The position numbers and the translations under genes are program-made. Under the pieces are notes generated by a model. It was given only the letters and a program-made list of their open reading frames with translations. It had not been told where the DNA came from and made no database searches. A DNA stretch of 52,513 nt from Legionella sp. (GTDB lineage Bacteria > Pseudomonadota > Gammaproteobacteria > Legionellales > Legionellaceae): assembly GCA_031291115.1 (NCBI GenBank), contig JARLJQ010000009.1, positions 1 to 52,513 of the forward strand, written 5' to 3'. Below, piece by piece: positions 1 to 7,738 of this stretch (positions are counted from its first letter, which is position 1; each line of letters opens with the position of its first letter).

Positions 1-196
1 GAGCTGGGCTAGAGTACCTTGATCTCCTCGGTTGGTGAAACCTATCCTTCGACGGTCGCTCACGCCCGAGCCCTTTGTATTTGCAAAGGGTAACTCTCTT
101 ACTTCCTAATATAACAATTTTTAGACTTACAATCCTTCGCTTTCGCTCTGGATGACGGGTTATTCTCCCGAATCCCCAGTCTCCGCCTCATTTATC
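1..196. other. Intergenic edge region with a REP-like half palindrome
   Basis: I see no gene here. A short open stretch at positions 3-38 ends in TGA and could be the last codons of a gene outside the window, but it is too short to call. Positions 131-159 carry a variant of the repeat found as a perfect palindrome at 32280-32369 (CCTTCGCTTTCGCTCTGGAT core), so this is probably a degenerate REP half-site. Confidence 0.4.
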
Positions 197-227
197 TTGA
201 CTTTTATCAAGCGGTCGATGCTATAAT
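197..227 (+). promoter_or_regulatory. Sigma-70 type promoter of the 6S RNA gene
   Basis: A TTGACT box at 197-202 and a perfect TATAAT box at 222-227 are separated by 19 bases, slightly longer than ideal. The expected start point, about 7 bases after the -10 box, falls at 234-236, exactly where the closing stem of the predicted 6S RNA begins. Confidence 0.6.
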
Positions 228-233
228 CAAATT

Positions 234-386
234 AACCCGATGGCGCGCGATTTTCGAACCAATGCTAACAGCATGGGAGACACCCTGAACTCGGCGTTGT
301 GCAAGCCCACCTTGAGTGGGAAGCCTGAACCGATTCATCCGCCACCCACATGAACCTCAGGGTTCAAAATCCAAGCCGGTCGGGCT
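234..386 (+). ncRNA. ssrS: 6S RNA
   Basis: The sequence folds like 6S RNA, the regulator that binds sigma-70 RNA polymerase holoenzyme by mimicking an open promoter. The ends pair over a long distance: 236-244 with 375-384 (one bulge), then after a small internal loop 249-260 with 361-371 (one bulged C). The middle holds a large unpaired bubble with the family-typical CCCTGAAC on the 5' side, GGGAAGCC, and the TGAACC/GGTTCA hairpin on the 3' side. The length of about 150 nt matches gamma-proteobacterial 6S RNAs. It has its own promoter. Its last ~28 bases are antisense to the uvrB stop region. A weak 4-bp hairpin (374-386) before a short T run may end it. Identity rests on structure and motif memory, not a covariance search. 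Confidence 0.75.
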
Positions 387-2369
387 CCCTTTTATCAGCT
401 GATCTTTCAATAAAAGATACTGATCGCGAACCTTAGCAGCCGCTTCAAACTCCATATTTTTTGCATGCAAATACATTTGTTTTTCTAAAGTATTAATGTG
501 TCTTACCAATTCCTGCGTGGACCAATGCGTGTATTCTGGTGTCGGTTCAGCAAGCTTACGTTTGCTCACATAAGCTCCTTCCATAATATCAGCAATGGAT
601 TTATTAATACTCATCGGGGTTATACCATGAGCTTCATTAAATGCCCTTTGCTTCTCACGCCGTCTGTTGGTTTCCTCTAAAGCACGTTGCATGGAACCAG
701 TAATTTTATCCGCATAAAGAATAGCGCGCCCTTCCACATTTCGCGCAGCACGGCCTATGGTTTGAATTAAAGAACGATCGGAACGTAAAAAACCTTCTTT
801 ATCGGCATCAAGAATAGCAACCAGAGCAACCTCAGGCATGTCTAAACCTTCACGCAATAAGTTAATCCCCACCAACACATCAAACACACCCAAACGCAAA
901 TCACGAATAATTTCCATTCGTTCCACGGTATCTATATCAGAGTGTAAATAACGGACTTTAATCCCATGCTCATTTAAATAATCAGTAAGATCTTCAGCCA
1001 TACGTTTGGTAAGTGTGGTCACCAAAACACGAAATCCCTGTTTAATTACTGCCCGGGCCTCAGACATTAAATCATCAACCTGAGTTCGCACGGGGCGAAT
1101 TTCCACCTCCGGATCCACAAGACCTGTTGGGCGAACTACTTGCTCGGCCACATTATCCGTGTGTTCTTTCTCATAATTACCAGGAGTTGCGGACACATAA
1201 ATCGTTTGCGGAGAACGTGCTTCAAATTCTTCAAAACGTAAAGGACGATTATCCAAAGCCGAGGGCAGTCTAAAACCGTATTGCACTAAGGTTTCTTTAC
1301 GTGAACGATCACCTTTATACATCCCACCGATTTGCGGCACGGTCACATGAGACTCATCGATAATTAGCAAGGCTTCATCGGGTAAATAATCAAATAACGT
1401 AGGAGGTGCCTCACCCGCATTCCGGGCAGATAAATAACGTGAATAGTTTTCAATACCAGAACAATAACCAAGCTCCAACATCATCTCCACATCAAAACAA
1501 ACTCGTTGCTCCAAACGTTGGGCTTCTACTAATTTATTTTGCGCATTAAATTCTGCCAAGCGCTCTTGCAACTCTTCTTTAGCCCAATCAATGGTTTGCA
1601 AAATACGCTCGCGTGGAGTCACATAATGCGTTTTAGGGAAAATAGTCACTCGCGGCAAACGCTGGATGATTTCACCAGTCAAGGGATCAAATTGCGCGAT
1701 ATTTTCTATTTCATCATCAAAGAGCTCAATACGTACTGCTTCTTTTTCAGAATCTGCAGGGAAAACATCAATTACATCCCCATGAACACGAAATTGGCCA
1801 CGCTCAAGGGCTAAAGTGGTGCGTTTATATTGCATTTCTGCAAGACGCGTTAATATTTTACGCTGTCCAGAGTGTTCTCCACGAGAAAGATGTAATACCA
1901 TACGCAAATAGGAGTCAGGATCACCCAAGCCATAAATTGCAGATACGGTCGCCACAATAATCGCGTCTTTGCGCTCAATTAAAGCTTTGGTTGCTGACAA
2001 ACGCATTTGCTCTATGTGTTCATTAATAGATGAATCTTTTTCGATAAAGGTATCGGAAGAAGGCACATAAGCTTCGGGCTGGTAATAATCATAATACGAT
2101 ACAAAGTATTCTACGGCATTATCCGGAAAATACGTTTTGAATTCGCCATAAAGCTGTGCGGCAAGCGTTTTATTGGGTGCCATGATTAAAGTAGGTCTAC
2201 GCATGGCCTGAATCACGTGCGCAATGGTAAATGTTTTACCCGAGCCTGTAACCCCCAAAAGCGTTTGCTTGGACAAACCTGACTTCAAGCCATCAATTAA
2301 TGAGGCAATGGCAGTCGGCTGGTCGCCAGCGGGCTGGTATTTAGAATAAATTTTAAACAGATCTTTCAT
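357..2369 (-). CDS. uvrB: Excinuclease ABC subunit B (UvrB)
   Basis: UvrB is the DNA-damage verification helicase of nucleotide excision repair. It is loaded by UvrA and recruits UvrC for incision. The 670-residue protein has the normal family length (E. coli 673). Walker A (GVTGSGKT) is at residues 39-46. The DNA-clamping beta-hairpin region with [14 protein letters not shown] lies near 90-102, followed by DESH and SATPG helicase motifs and QTIGRAAR (motif VI). The C-terminal UVR domain that contacts UvrC covers about the last 45 residues. The ATG is only 30 bases from the divergent aminotransferase start, so the promoters must overlap each other's leaders. The Shine-Dalgarno sequence is weak. 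Its 3' end overlaps the convergent 6S RNA gene. Confidence 0.97.
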   Translation of the reverse strand: MKDLFKIYSKYQPAGDQPTAIASLIDGLKSGLSKQTLLGVTGSGKTFTIAHVIQAMRRPTLIMAPNKTLAAQLYGEFKTYFPDNAVEYFVSYYDYYQPEAYVPSSDTFIEKDSSINEHIEQMRLSATKALIERKDAIIVATVSAIYGLGDPDSYLRMVLHLSRGEHSGQRKILTRLAEMQYKRTTLALERGQFRVHGDVIDVFPADSEKEAVRIELFDDEIENIAQFDPLTGEIIQRLPRVTIFPKTHYVTPRERILQTIDWAKEELQERLAEFNAQNKLVEAQRLEQRVCFDVEMMLELGYCSGIENYSRYLSARNAGEAPPTLFDYLPDEALLIIDESHVTVPQIGGMYKGDRSRKETLVQYGFRLPSALDNRPLRFEEFEARSPQTIYVSATPGNYEKEHTDNVAEQVVRPTGLVDPEVEIRPVRTQVDDLMSEARAVIKQGFRVLVTTLTKRMAEDLTDYLNEHGIKVRYLHSDIDTVERMEIIRDLRLGVFDVLVGINLLREGLDMPEVALVAILDADKEGFLRSDRSLIQTIGRAARNVEGRAILYADKITGSMQRALEETNRRREKQRAFNEAHGITPMSINKSIADIMEGAYVSKRKLAEPTPEYTHWSTQELVRHINTLEKQMYLHAKNMEFEAAAKVRDQYLLLKDQLIKGSPTGLDFEP

Positions 2370-2399
2370 GTCTATAAGTATATCTCATAGGAGCAATAA

Positions 2400-3578
2400 A
2401 TGGATATCGCATTAGCAAAACGCGTGCAAAAAGTTAAGCCATCACCCACTCTGGCCGTAGCTGCCAAAGCTACCCAATTGCGTGCTCAAGGGCATGACAT
2501 CATTAACTTAGGTACTGGAGAGCCTGATTTTGACACACCTGCTTATATCAAAGAAGCAGCAATTAATGCGATTAATCAAGGGTATACCAAATATACTGCT
2601 GTAGACGGCATTCCTGAATTAAAAGAAGCAATTAAAAATAAATTCAAAAACGACAACGGTTTAGACTACCAACTCAACCAAATTCTGGTTTCTGTGGGCG
2701 GCAAACAAAGTTGTTATAATCTGTGCCAAGCACTACTTGATGCGGGTGATGAGGTCATTATTCCAGCTCCTTATTGGGTTTCTTACCCTGATATGGTGTT
2801 ACTGGCTGATGCAGTTCCAGTGATTATTTCAACAACACCTGCACAGCGTTATAAAATTAACGCACAGCAATTAGAAGAAGCCATCACTCCTAAAACCAAA
2901 ATGATTTTCTTTAACAGCCCATCAAATCCATCAGGAGTTGCTTACACACTGGATGAATTAAAGGCTTTAGGTGACGTATTAAAAAGACACCCGCAAATTA
3001 TTATCGCCACCGATGACATGTACGAGCATATTTTATGGAGCGAACGTTTTGTGAATATTCTTAACGCCTGCCCTGAATTATACGACCGCACCATAGTATT
3101 AAACGGCGTCTCCAAAGCCTACGCGATGACTGGCTGGCGCATCGGCTACGCAGCAGGCCCAGCGCCGCTAATGAATGCAATGAAAACCATCCAATCTCAA
3201 TCCACATCAAATCCTTGCTCTATCGCTCAAAGAGCTGCTGTAGCGGCCTTAACCGGTGGCAATGAAAGTGTTTTAGCGATGGTTAAAGCCTTTCACGAAA
3301 GACATGATTACGTTGCAGAACGATTACAAAACATCCCAGGAGTTGAAGTAATCCCAGCTGATGGAACTTTTTATATTTTCCCAAGCGTGCAAGCAATTAT
3401 AGAAAAACGCGGCTATGCAAATGATATTGAGTTTGCAGAAAAATTACTAAACGAAGCAGGCGTGGCTCTAGTACCAGGATCAGCATTTGGCAACGAAGGC
3501 TGCATCCGCATCTCCTTTGCAACCAGCATGGATATTTTAAAAGACGCATTAAACCGTCTGGAAAAATTCTGCAGCTAG
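2400..3578 (+). CDS. aspB: Aspartate aminotransferase (class I/II, PLP-dependent)
   Basis: This fold-type I enzyme transfers the amino group between aspartate/glutamate and their 2-oxo acids in the cytosol. The 392-residue length fits the Ib subclass (bacterial, about 390). Visible motifs are NLGTGEPDFDTP near the N-terminus, the NSPSNPSG segment, and the PLP Schiff-base lysine K239 in VSKAYAMTGWRIGY. A C-terminal arginine in RISFAT should bind the substrate carboxylate. A clear AGGAG at 2389-2393 sits 6 bases before the ATG. Substrate preference within the Ib group (some also use prephenate or aromatic amino acids) cannot be told from sequence alone. Confidence 0.9.
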   Translation: MDIALAKRVQKVKPSPTLAVAAKATQLRAQGHDIINLGTGEPDFDTPAYIKEAAINAINQGYTKYTAVDGIPELKEAIKNKFKNDNGLDYQLNQILVSVGGKQSCYNLCQALLDAGDEVIIPAPYWVSYPDMVLLADAVPVIISTTPAQRYKINAQQLEEAITPKTKMIFFNSPSNPSGVAYTLDELKALGDVLKRHPQIIIATDDMYEHILWSERFVNILNACPELYDRTIVLNGVSKAYAMTGWRIGYAAGPAPLMNAMKTIQSQSTSNPCSIAQRAAVAALTGGNESVLAMVKAFHERHDYVAERLQNIPGVEVIPADGTFYIFPSVQAIIEKRGYANDIEFAEKLLNEAGVALVPGSAFGNEGCIRISFATSMDILKDALNRLEKFCS

Positions 3579-3589
3579 ATCATCAATTA

Positions 3590-3617
3590 GGTTCTCTCCC
3601 ACACAACGGAGAGAACC
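3590..3617. terminator. Perfect 10-bp hairpin after the aminotransferase gene
   Basis: GGTTCTCTCC (3590-3599) pairs perfectly with GGAGAGAACC (3608-3617) around an 8-base loop, 12 bases after the stop codon. No T-run follows on either strand, so it may be a 3'-end stabiliser or a weak terminator. The rest of 3618-3789 is AT-rich and shows nothing else I can name. Confidence 0.4.
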
Positions 3618-3789
3618 ACATGAAACGCCAGCTCATCAGTCTTAAATTAAAGACCTGATAAAAAAAACACCAAAACCCCCTCACAATCCTACCCAATTGA
3701 TAGAGAAATAAACAAAAAAACAAAGATTCAAAAAATTATTAAAAATATGCTTGACCATCAAACAGAATCGCATTAAGATTCGGGCTTAT

Positions 3790-3865
3790 TCCCCGGTAGC
3801 TCAGTCGGTAGAGCGGATGACTGTTAATCATTAGGTCACATGTTCGAGTCATGTCCGGGGAGCCA
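3790..3865 (+). tRNA. tRNA-Asn (GTT)
   Basis: A 76-base cloverleaf with encoded CCA. The acceptor stem is TCCCCGG (3790-3796) paired with CCGGGGA (3855-3861), with discriminator G and CCA at 3863-3865. The anticodon GTT is at 3823-3825, the expected position 34-36, and the T-arm carries GTTCGAGTC. The segment from 3819 to the 3' end is repeated at 7488-7534, marking the gene as an integration site. Confidence 0.97.
3819..3865 (+). repeat. attL-like repeat: 3' part of tRNA-Asn
   Basis: This 47-base segment (anticodon loop, variable loop, T-arm, 3' acceptor and CCA) recurs at 7488-7534 with one mismatch (G3860 versus A7529). Duplication of the anticodon-to-3'-end part of a tRNA is the typical footprint of tyrosine-recombinase integration. 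Confidence 0.8.
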
Positions 3866-4008
3866 ATCTCCTGTAAATCCTCCAGAAGTTATCACCAAAA
3901 TTTAAAATTCCTCATGTAAAAAAATAATCTAATTCTATTGTGTATTACTCATATAAAACTTTAATTATGTTTTGATGGTTCATTTAATCCAGCACAAAAA
4001 TGACCTAA

Positions 4009-4042
4009 CGTAGCCCGGGTGAAACGAAGTGCAACCCGGGAA
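4009..4042 (+). repeat. REP palindrome, left flank of the transposase
   Basis: GTAGCCCGGGTGAAACGAAG followed by TGCAACCCGGGAA forms a hairpin with CCCGGGT/ACCCGGG arms. The same sequence in opposite orientation lies at 4671-4704 on the other side of the transposase gene, and further copies lie at 5122-5154 and 19492-19525. Confidence 0.8.
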
Positions 4043-4067
4043 TCAATCTCCCAAAGCTTACAGAGAT

Positions 4068-4589
4068 CTATTCACCGTACAAACCATTTCCCCCATCAAA
4101 ACCCCAATTTTTATCAATTATTCCCTGCTTAATAAATCGATGAACACTTGAATAGTTCCAGTCCACAGGATATGCGACCAGTCCGTGCTTTACAGGATTA
4201 TAATGAATGTAATCAATGTGCCTTTGGTAATCTAGTTCATCCCGTATTCGATGCTCCCAAAATCTTTTCTGCCACAGGTTATATTCACCTCGTTTATTTG
4301 CAATTAATGGCACGCCAGACTTTCTTAATGCTTGAGTAAAATGAGCCTTTACCAAATGCCAACGACGGGTGTAATCAAAATCATTTTCAGGTAGTTTCCA
4401 AATGACATGTAAATGTTCCGGTAATATGACAAAAGCGCTCATTTCGAAAGGGGCTTTCTTTTGAGCCGCACGAAAAGCATCGCCTAAATAATGAATGTGT
4501 GTCACTAACAAATTAGAACGTCGATCACCTAACGTCACCGTAAAAAAATAGGTGCCGCCGGGAGTAAAATCACGCCGATAATTAACCAT
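4068..4589 (-). CDS. REP-associated tyrosine transposase (RAYT, Y1 family)
   Basis: A 173-residue HUH-type single-strand DNA nuclease of the IS200-like TnpA(REP) family, believed to cut REP hairpins and to spread or maintain them. The metal-binding HUH motif appears as H59-L-H61 in PEHLHVIW. The nucleophilic tyrosine is probably Y127 in IDYIHYNPVKHG (Y130 is adjacent). The C-terminal YSSVHRFIKQG tail is typical of this family. Length is normal and the frame is intact. The gene is bracketed by inverted REP copies at 4009-4042 and 4671-4704, the usual RAYT arrangement. A fragment of a second, related gene lies at 5425-5505. Confidence 0.9.
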   Translation of the reverse strand: MVNYRRDFTPGGTYFFTVTLGDRRSNLLVTHIHYLGDAFRAAQKKAPFEMSAFVILPEHLHVIWKLPENDFDYTRRWHLVKAHFTQALRKSGVPLIANKRGEYNLWQKRFWEHRIRDELDYQRHIDYIHYNPVKHGLVAYPVDWNYSSVHRFIKQGIIDKNWGFDGGNGLYGE

Positions 4590-4670
4590 GAATGTTTTGA
4601 GGTTGGGCTCTTAGATGGGGAGCTTAACAAAACTTGAGGGGCTTTAATATAGCGGTGCCTTCGTTGAGAA

Positions 4671-4704
4671 TTCCCGGGTTACACTTCGTTTCACCCGGGC
4701 TACG
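4671..4704 (-). repeat. REP palindrome, right flank of the transposase
   Basis: Inverted partner of the REP at 4009-4042 (TTCCCGGGTTACACTTCG then TTTCACCCGGGCTACG on the + strand). The pair encloses the transposase gene in opposite orientations. Confidence 0.8.
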
Positions 4705-4823
4705 ATACTACAAATTTTCATTTTCAAGCAAATTAGTCCGGTTTTATGTCCAAAATCACTCCAATTAAAATTTGTATTATAATTAATGATAATCTTCTAT
4801 AAAAACACAATGGATGGTGTATT

Positions 4824-5117
4824 ATGAAACAACCCGCCTCTGAATCCGACTAAATTAAACTAATACTTGCCAATAGGTCCCCTAAAAAAATTGACAGTAT
4901 ATTCAAAAATATTATTTTAACCTTTATTGACACCGATCACTGTCCTACAACAGGGAAATATGTTCCTGTGGGTGAAGATCAGGACGGCAATATAATTGAA
5001 CCCAACTTTGAAGAAGCAAGAAACTTTAAGATAGGAGAACCATGGCCAGATGATAGAAATTGGATACCAATAGGATTAATACTTAATTATTTAAAACACA
5101 ACATGCATGGAACATAG
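4824..5117 (+). pseudogene. Small hypothetical ORF with an in-frame TAA at codon 10
   Basis: An ATG at 4824 opens a frame that meets TAA at 4851-4853, then stays open in the same frame to TAG at 5115-5117, 97 codons without the stop. The downstream part looks protein-like (DTDHCPTTGKYVPVGEDQ, then a Trp/Pro-rich NFKIGEPWPDDRNWIPIG) and has no ATG or GTG early enough to restart translation. I do not recognise the family. The simplest reading is a small island cargo gene killed by a nonsense mutation. Recoding of the stop is possible but unsupported. The spacing from the RAYT block and the following REP suggests an independent cargo gene. Confidence 0.45.
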
Positions 5118-5121
5118 CCAG

Positions 5122-5154
5122 CGTAGCCCGGGTGAAACAAAGTGTAACCCGGGA
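5122..5154 (+). repeat. REP palindrome copy
   Basis: GTAGCCCGGGTGAAACAAAG then TGTAACCCGGGAA, the same family and orientation as 4009-4042, immediately after the broken small ORF. The flank that follows (GTGACTTTAAAATATC at about 5182-5199) resembles the flank of the copy at 19492, suggesting a longer repeat unit. Confidence 0.75.
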
Positions 5155-5210
5155 AACAATCTCCCAAACCTCACAAAAGGTGAGTGACTTTAAAATATCC
5201 GGAGTCATTG

Positions 5211-5407
5211 GGGTCAGGGCTTGAATTTTGCAATCCAGCAGATACTCGAATGATACGGTCTAAAATAATCTGCAATTTCCCTCAATGTGAATCAACCACT
5301 CAAGGATATTTGGCCTTATAGCTCATTCCTATTCGAGAAATGAGCTAAAAATCATTTAGTCTATGATTGTGAAGTATCTAGCCGTTTGCAAAACTCAAGC
5401 CCTAACC
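5211..5407. repeat. Palindromic MITE-like element with 22-bp terminal inverted repeats
   Basis: GGTCAGGGCTTGAATTTTGC near 5213-5234 is matched in reverse complement at 5385-5406 with two differences. Inside, GATACT (5241-5246) pairs with AGTATC (5373-5378), and a further AGCTCATT/AAATGAGCT hairpin lies in the centre, so the ~197-base segment can fold as one long cruciform. It carries no ORF. Similar GGGTCAGG-CTTGAATT ends are known from small non-autonomous elements linked to Y1 transposases, so the adjacent transposase remnant may have been its helper. Confidence 0.55.
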
Positions 5408-5424
5408 TCATATAACATTGTTCG

Positions 5425-5505
5425 AGTATTCATCGATTTATTAAACAAGGCATTATTGATGGGAAATGGAGTGGTGGTGAAAATCCCGTATTACGCTTGC
5501 TATGA
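5425..5505 (+). pseudogene. C-terminal remnant of a second RAYT transposase
   Basis: Twenty-six codons ending in TGA read SIHRFIKQGIIDGKW and onward, closely matching the C-terminus of the intact transposase encoded at 4068-4589 (SVHRFIKQGIIDKNW). Everything upstream is missing; in-frame TAA lies about four codons before. The fragment directly follows the palindromic element at 5211-5407, which may have replaced its 5' part. Bases 5506-5600 are AT-rich without features I can support. Confidence 0.75.
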
Positions 5506-5600
5506 CATACCGACATAAAATATAACCGCTTAAATTATATAATTATAAAAAGTTTATATTTTCTTGAGAAATTCTAGGAATCCTCGAATATTTCTAGTTG

Positions 5601-5639
5601 AATTAAACCTGGGTTTAATTTTATGCTATAATATCTAGT
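5601..5639 (+). promoter_or_regulatory. AbiEi promoter with palindromic operator; leaderless start likely
   Basis: AATTAAACC (5601-5609) and GGTTTAATT (5612-5620) form a perfect 9-bp inverted repeat. A TGC-TATAAT extended -10 box follows at 5624-5632, so the palindrome covers the -35 region. The expected start point is 5639-5640, the A of the abiEi ATG, and no Shine-Dalgarno sequence fits, so the mRNA is probably leaderless. A second palindrome, CTAGT-ATG-ACTAG (5635-5647), straddles the start codon. AbiEi antitoxins are known to repress their own operon through inverted repeats; binding here is inferred. Confidence 0.6.
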
Positions 5640-6404
5640 ATGACTAGAAATAACGAATCAAAAATAAACCATTTTATGATTACAGCCCCCTCAGGCGTAG
5701 TATTAACTGCCTCATGGCTTGCAGAGCATGGCGTATCTTCCAAGCTGGCTTGGTGGTATGTCCACTCAGGTTTATTGGAAAAACTTGGAACTAATGCTTA
5801 CAAAAAAGCAGGTGATCTCATCACTTGGGCAGGCGCAATCAATGCGTTGCAAACACAGCTGGCAGCTCCAATCCATATAGGAGCAAAAACTGCTTTGCAT
5901 TTATTAGGATTAAGACATTTTATATCCATGCAAGGCATGCAACACATCATGCTATTTGCACCTACAACTACCAAAATACCAAAATGGTTGTTAACCAATA
6001 CGTGGGACGCAGAGATTGAGATATACAAATCATCATTATTTTCTAATGACCAAGGATTAGCAGAGCGGTCTATCAATGGCGTAAACTTAAAAATATCCAG
6101 TCCTGAAAGAGCAGCACTTGAATTACTTTATTTATATCCTCAGCACCAATCACTGAATGAGATCACCTACTTAATAGAAAATCTAACTCAATTAAGACCT
6201 AAAGTAATCCAAGCATTACTAGAGGACTGTCATTCAATCAAAGTAAAAAGGCTTTTCTTGCATTTAAGTGAACAATTTAATCATCCTTGGTTTTCTAGTC
6301 TGGATTTAACAAAAATAGATTTGGGCAAAGGTAAGCGAGTATTGGCTGAGGGCGGGAAATATTTTCCTAAATATAAGCTGTCTTTACCTGAAGTAAAGGA
6401 GTAA
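5640..6404 (+). CDS. abiEi: AbiEi-family antitoxin / transcriptional repressor
   Basis: A 254-residue antitoxin of the AbiE type IV toxin-antitoxin (abortive infection) system. In this family an N-terminal winged-helix domain represses the operon and the C-terminal domain counteracts the AbiEii nucleotidyltransferase without direct contact. The N-terminal 90 residues (TASWLAEHGVSSKLAWWYVHSG) fit a winged helix, and the ISSPERAALELLYLYP segment near residue 160 is the family hallmark of the C-terminal domain. The frame is intact with normal length. The next gene, abiEii, begins 4 bases after the stop at a TTG with a good AAAGGAG (6395-6401), so the two were one operon. The toxin frame is interrupted, leaving a solitary antitoxin. 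Confidence 0.85.
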   Translation: MTRNNESKINHFMITAPSGVVLTASWLAEHGVSSKLAWWYVHSGLLEKLGTNAYKKAGDLITWAGAINALQTQLAAPIHIGAKTALHLLGLRHFISMQGMQHIMLFAPTTTKIPKWLLTNTWDAEIEIYKSSLFSNDQGLAERSINGVNLKISSPERAALELLYLYPQHQSLNEITYLIENLTQLRPKVIQALLEDCHSIKVKRLFLHLSEQFNHPWFSSLDLTKIDLGKGKRVLAEGGKYFPKYKLSLPEVKE

Positions 6405-6408
6405 TGCA

Positions 6409-7335
6409 TTGAGTTTTCAAGACGTTTATAAAAATCAGGTGGCTTTATTGCTCTAGGTCTTACCTGTACTTAATGATTTTAAGTGTTTCGCTTTAAAAGG
6501 TGGTACAGCAATTAATTTATTCATCCGTGATATGCCCAGATTAAGTGTCGATATTGATCTGACTTATTTACCTATCGAAAGTCGAGATGTTTTTCTTCCA
6601 AATATCGAAGCTGAATTGCTGAAAATGAAACAACTGATCGAGCAATTAGGTGTGACGGTCAAAACCGTACCCATGAAAAATGGCTCCATATCTAAGCTAC
6701 AGGTTTACTCCAATAATGGCATGATCAAGATTGAACCTAATTTTGTCCTCAGAGGTTCTGTATTTCCTTGTGAAGAAAAAGAACTATGCGACACAGCCCA
6801 AGACCAGTTTTTAAAATTTATGCGCGTTAAAACATTATCCGTTGCTGATTTGTACGGGGGTAAAATATGCGCGGCCTTAGATAGGTATCACCCTCGTGAT
6901 CTGTTTGATATAAAACTTTTATTAGAAAATCAGGGGTTAACCGAAACAATCAGGCAAGCATTCATTGTTTATCTTGCCAGTGGCTCAAGACCTATGCATG
7001 AACTTCTTGAACCGAGAATAACAGAAACATCACAAAAAGAATTTGAAAAAACTTTTCAAAATGAGTTTTCTGGCATGACTTCCATTCCCACCACACATGA
7101 AGAATTAAAAGACATTCGAGCACATTTACCCAAACTGCTGCTGAGTTATTTTACCGAAAATGAAAAAATGTTTTTAATTCAATTAAAGTCTGGCAATCCT
7201 GACTGGTCATTACTGCCTATAGATAGCATTAAAAATCTTCCCGGTATTCAATGGAAATTACAAAACATTAACAAAATTCCCGAAGAGAAAAAAATAGAAC
7301 AGCTCAGCAAATTAAAACGGGTTTTAGAAGTCTAA
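6409..7335 (+). pseudogene. abiEii: AbiEii-family nucleotidyltransferase toxin with amber codon 16
   Basis: AbiEii toxins are DNA polymerase beta-fold nucleotidyltransferases (related to MenT, DUF1814) that modify tRNA and arrest growth. Reading from TTG 6409 gives SFQDVYKNQVALLL, a TAG at 6454-6456, and then VLPVLNDFKCFALKGGTAINLF in the same frame. The essential GG motif (LKGGTAINL) and the metal-binding SVDIDL motif lie after the stop. The next ATG (6532) falls between these two motifs, so a protein started there (267 residues) would lack the GG motif and should be inactive. The rest is full length, including the conserved DLYGGKICAALDRYHPRDLFDI segment. A single CAG-to-TAG change would explain it. 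Amber suppression or a sequencing error cannot be excluded. Confidence 0.8.
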
Positions 7336-7351
7336 AAAGTAATTAATTTCG

Positions 7352-7371
7352 TGGGACACTCATGGGACACT
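7352..7371 (+). repeat. Direct repeat TGGGACACT spaced one helical turn
   Basis: TGGGACACT occurs at 7352-7360 and 7363-7371, 11 bases apart, between the toxin gene and the right tRNA repeat. Short phased repeats near an att site resemble arm-type sites for an integrase or excisionase; the enzyme itself is absent, so this is only suggestive. Confidence 0.35.
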
Positions 7372-7487
7372 ACGCCACAAATAATGGCAATAAATGATAA
7401 CAAGTGGCAGTAATAGAATTGTTCATAGGTAGTTGATTTTATTATTTTTATTTGTTGTCGTGTGCTGTGGTTGATGGCTAAGGCTGC

Positions 7488-7534
7488 GACTGTTAATCAT
7501 TAGGTCACATGTTCGAGTCATGTCCGGGAAGCCA
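7488..7534 (+). repeat. attR-like repeat: partial tRNA-Asn copy
   Basis: Matches tRNA-Asn positions 3819-3865 in 46 of 47 bases, including anticodon, T-arm and CCA. The 5' half of a tRNA is missing, so it is not a functional gene. It marks the distal end of the island. Confidence 0.85.
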
Positions 7535-7634
7535 TATGCAGTATAGCTTCTAGTAAAAAATCTTCAAATCTTAATTGTACGTGTCGAAGTTTGAGCGGTG
7601 AACTTCTGAGATTTATGGTTTGTAATTTATCCAA

Positions 7635-7728
7635 TCCCGGATGCAGGCGCAGCCATAATCCGGGATATTAGGCTTCGAATATCCCGGAGTTCATTCACTT
7701 CATCCGGGCTACGCTTGCTGGAGTTATA
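7635..7728. repeat. Compound REP-like palindromes
   Basis: ATCCCGGAT...ATCCGGGAT form a hairpin, followed by ATATCCCGGAG...CATCCGGGCTACG. These share the CCCGGG-type core of the REP family in this window but are diverged. They lie between the island end and the 3' end of the next minus-strand gene. Bases 7535-7634 hold nothing recognisable. Confidence 0.5.
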
Positions 7729-7738
7729 TTAAACCAAA

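Larger units (their letters stand above)
3866..7534. mobile_element. Small genomic island integrated at tRNA-Asn (integrase lost)
   Basis: The two tRNA repeats are 3669 bases apart. Between them lie only accessory genes: a REP-associated transposase, a small broken ORF, a second transposase remnant, and an AbiEi/AbiEii locus with a nonsense mutation. No tyrosine integrase, excisionase or replication gene is visible, so the island is probably a decayed remnant that can no longer move by itself. Frequent premature stops agree with decay. Confidence 0.7.

Noticed and set aside
3..38. C-terminal codons of a gene upstream of the window
   Set aside because: Only eleven codons before a stop; cannot be told from chance.
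4851..4853. Stop-codon readthrough or selenocysteine-like recoding in the small island ORF
   Set aside because: The codon is TAA, no recoding structure is apparent, and a second nonsense mutation in the same island points to decay.
7488..7534. A second tRNA-Asn gene
   Set aside because: Only the 3' half is present and the 5' acceptor strand and D-arm are missing; it is an integration repeat.
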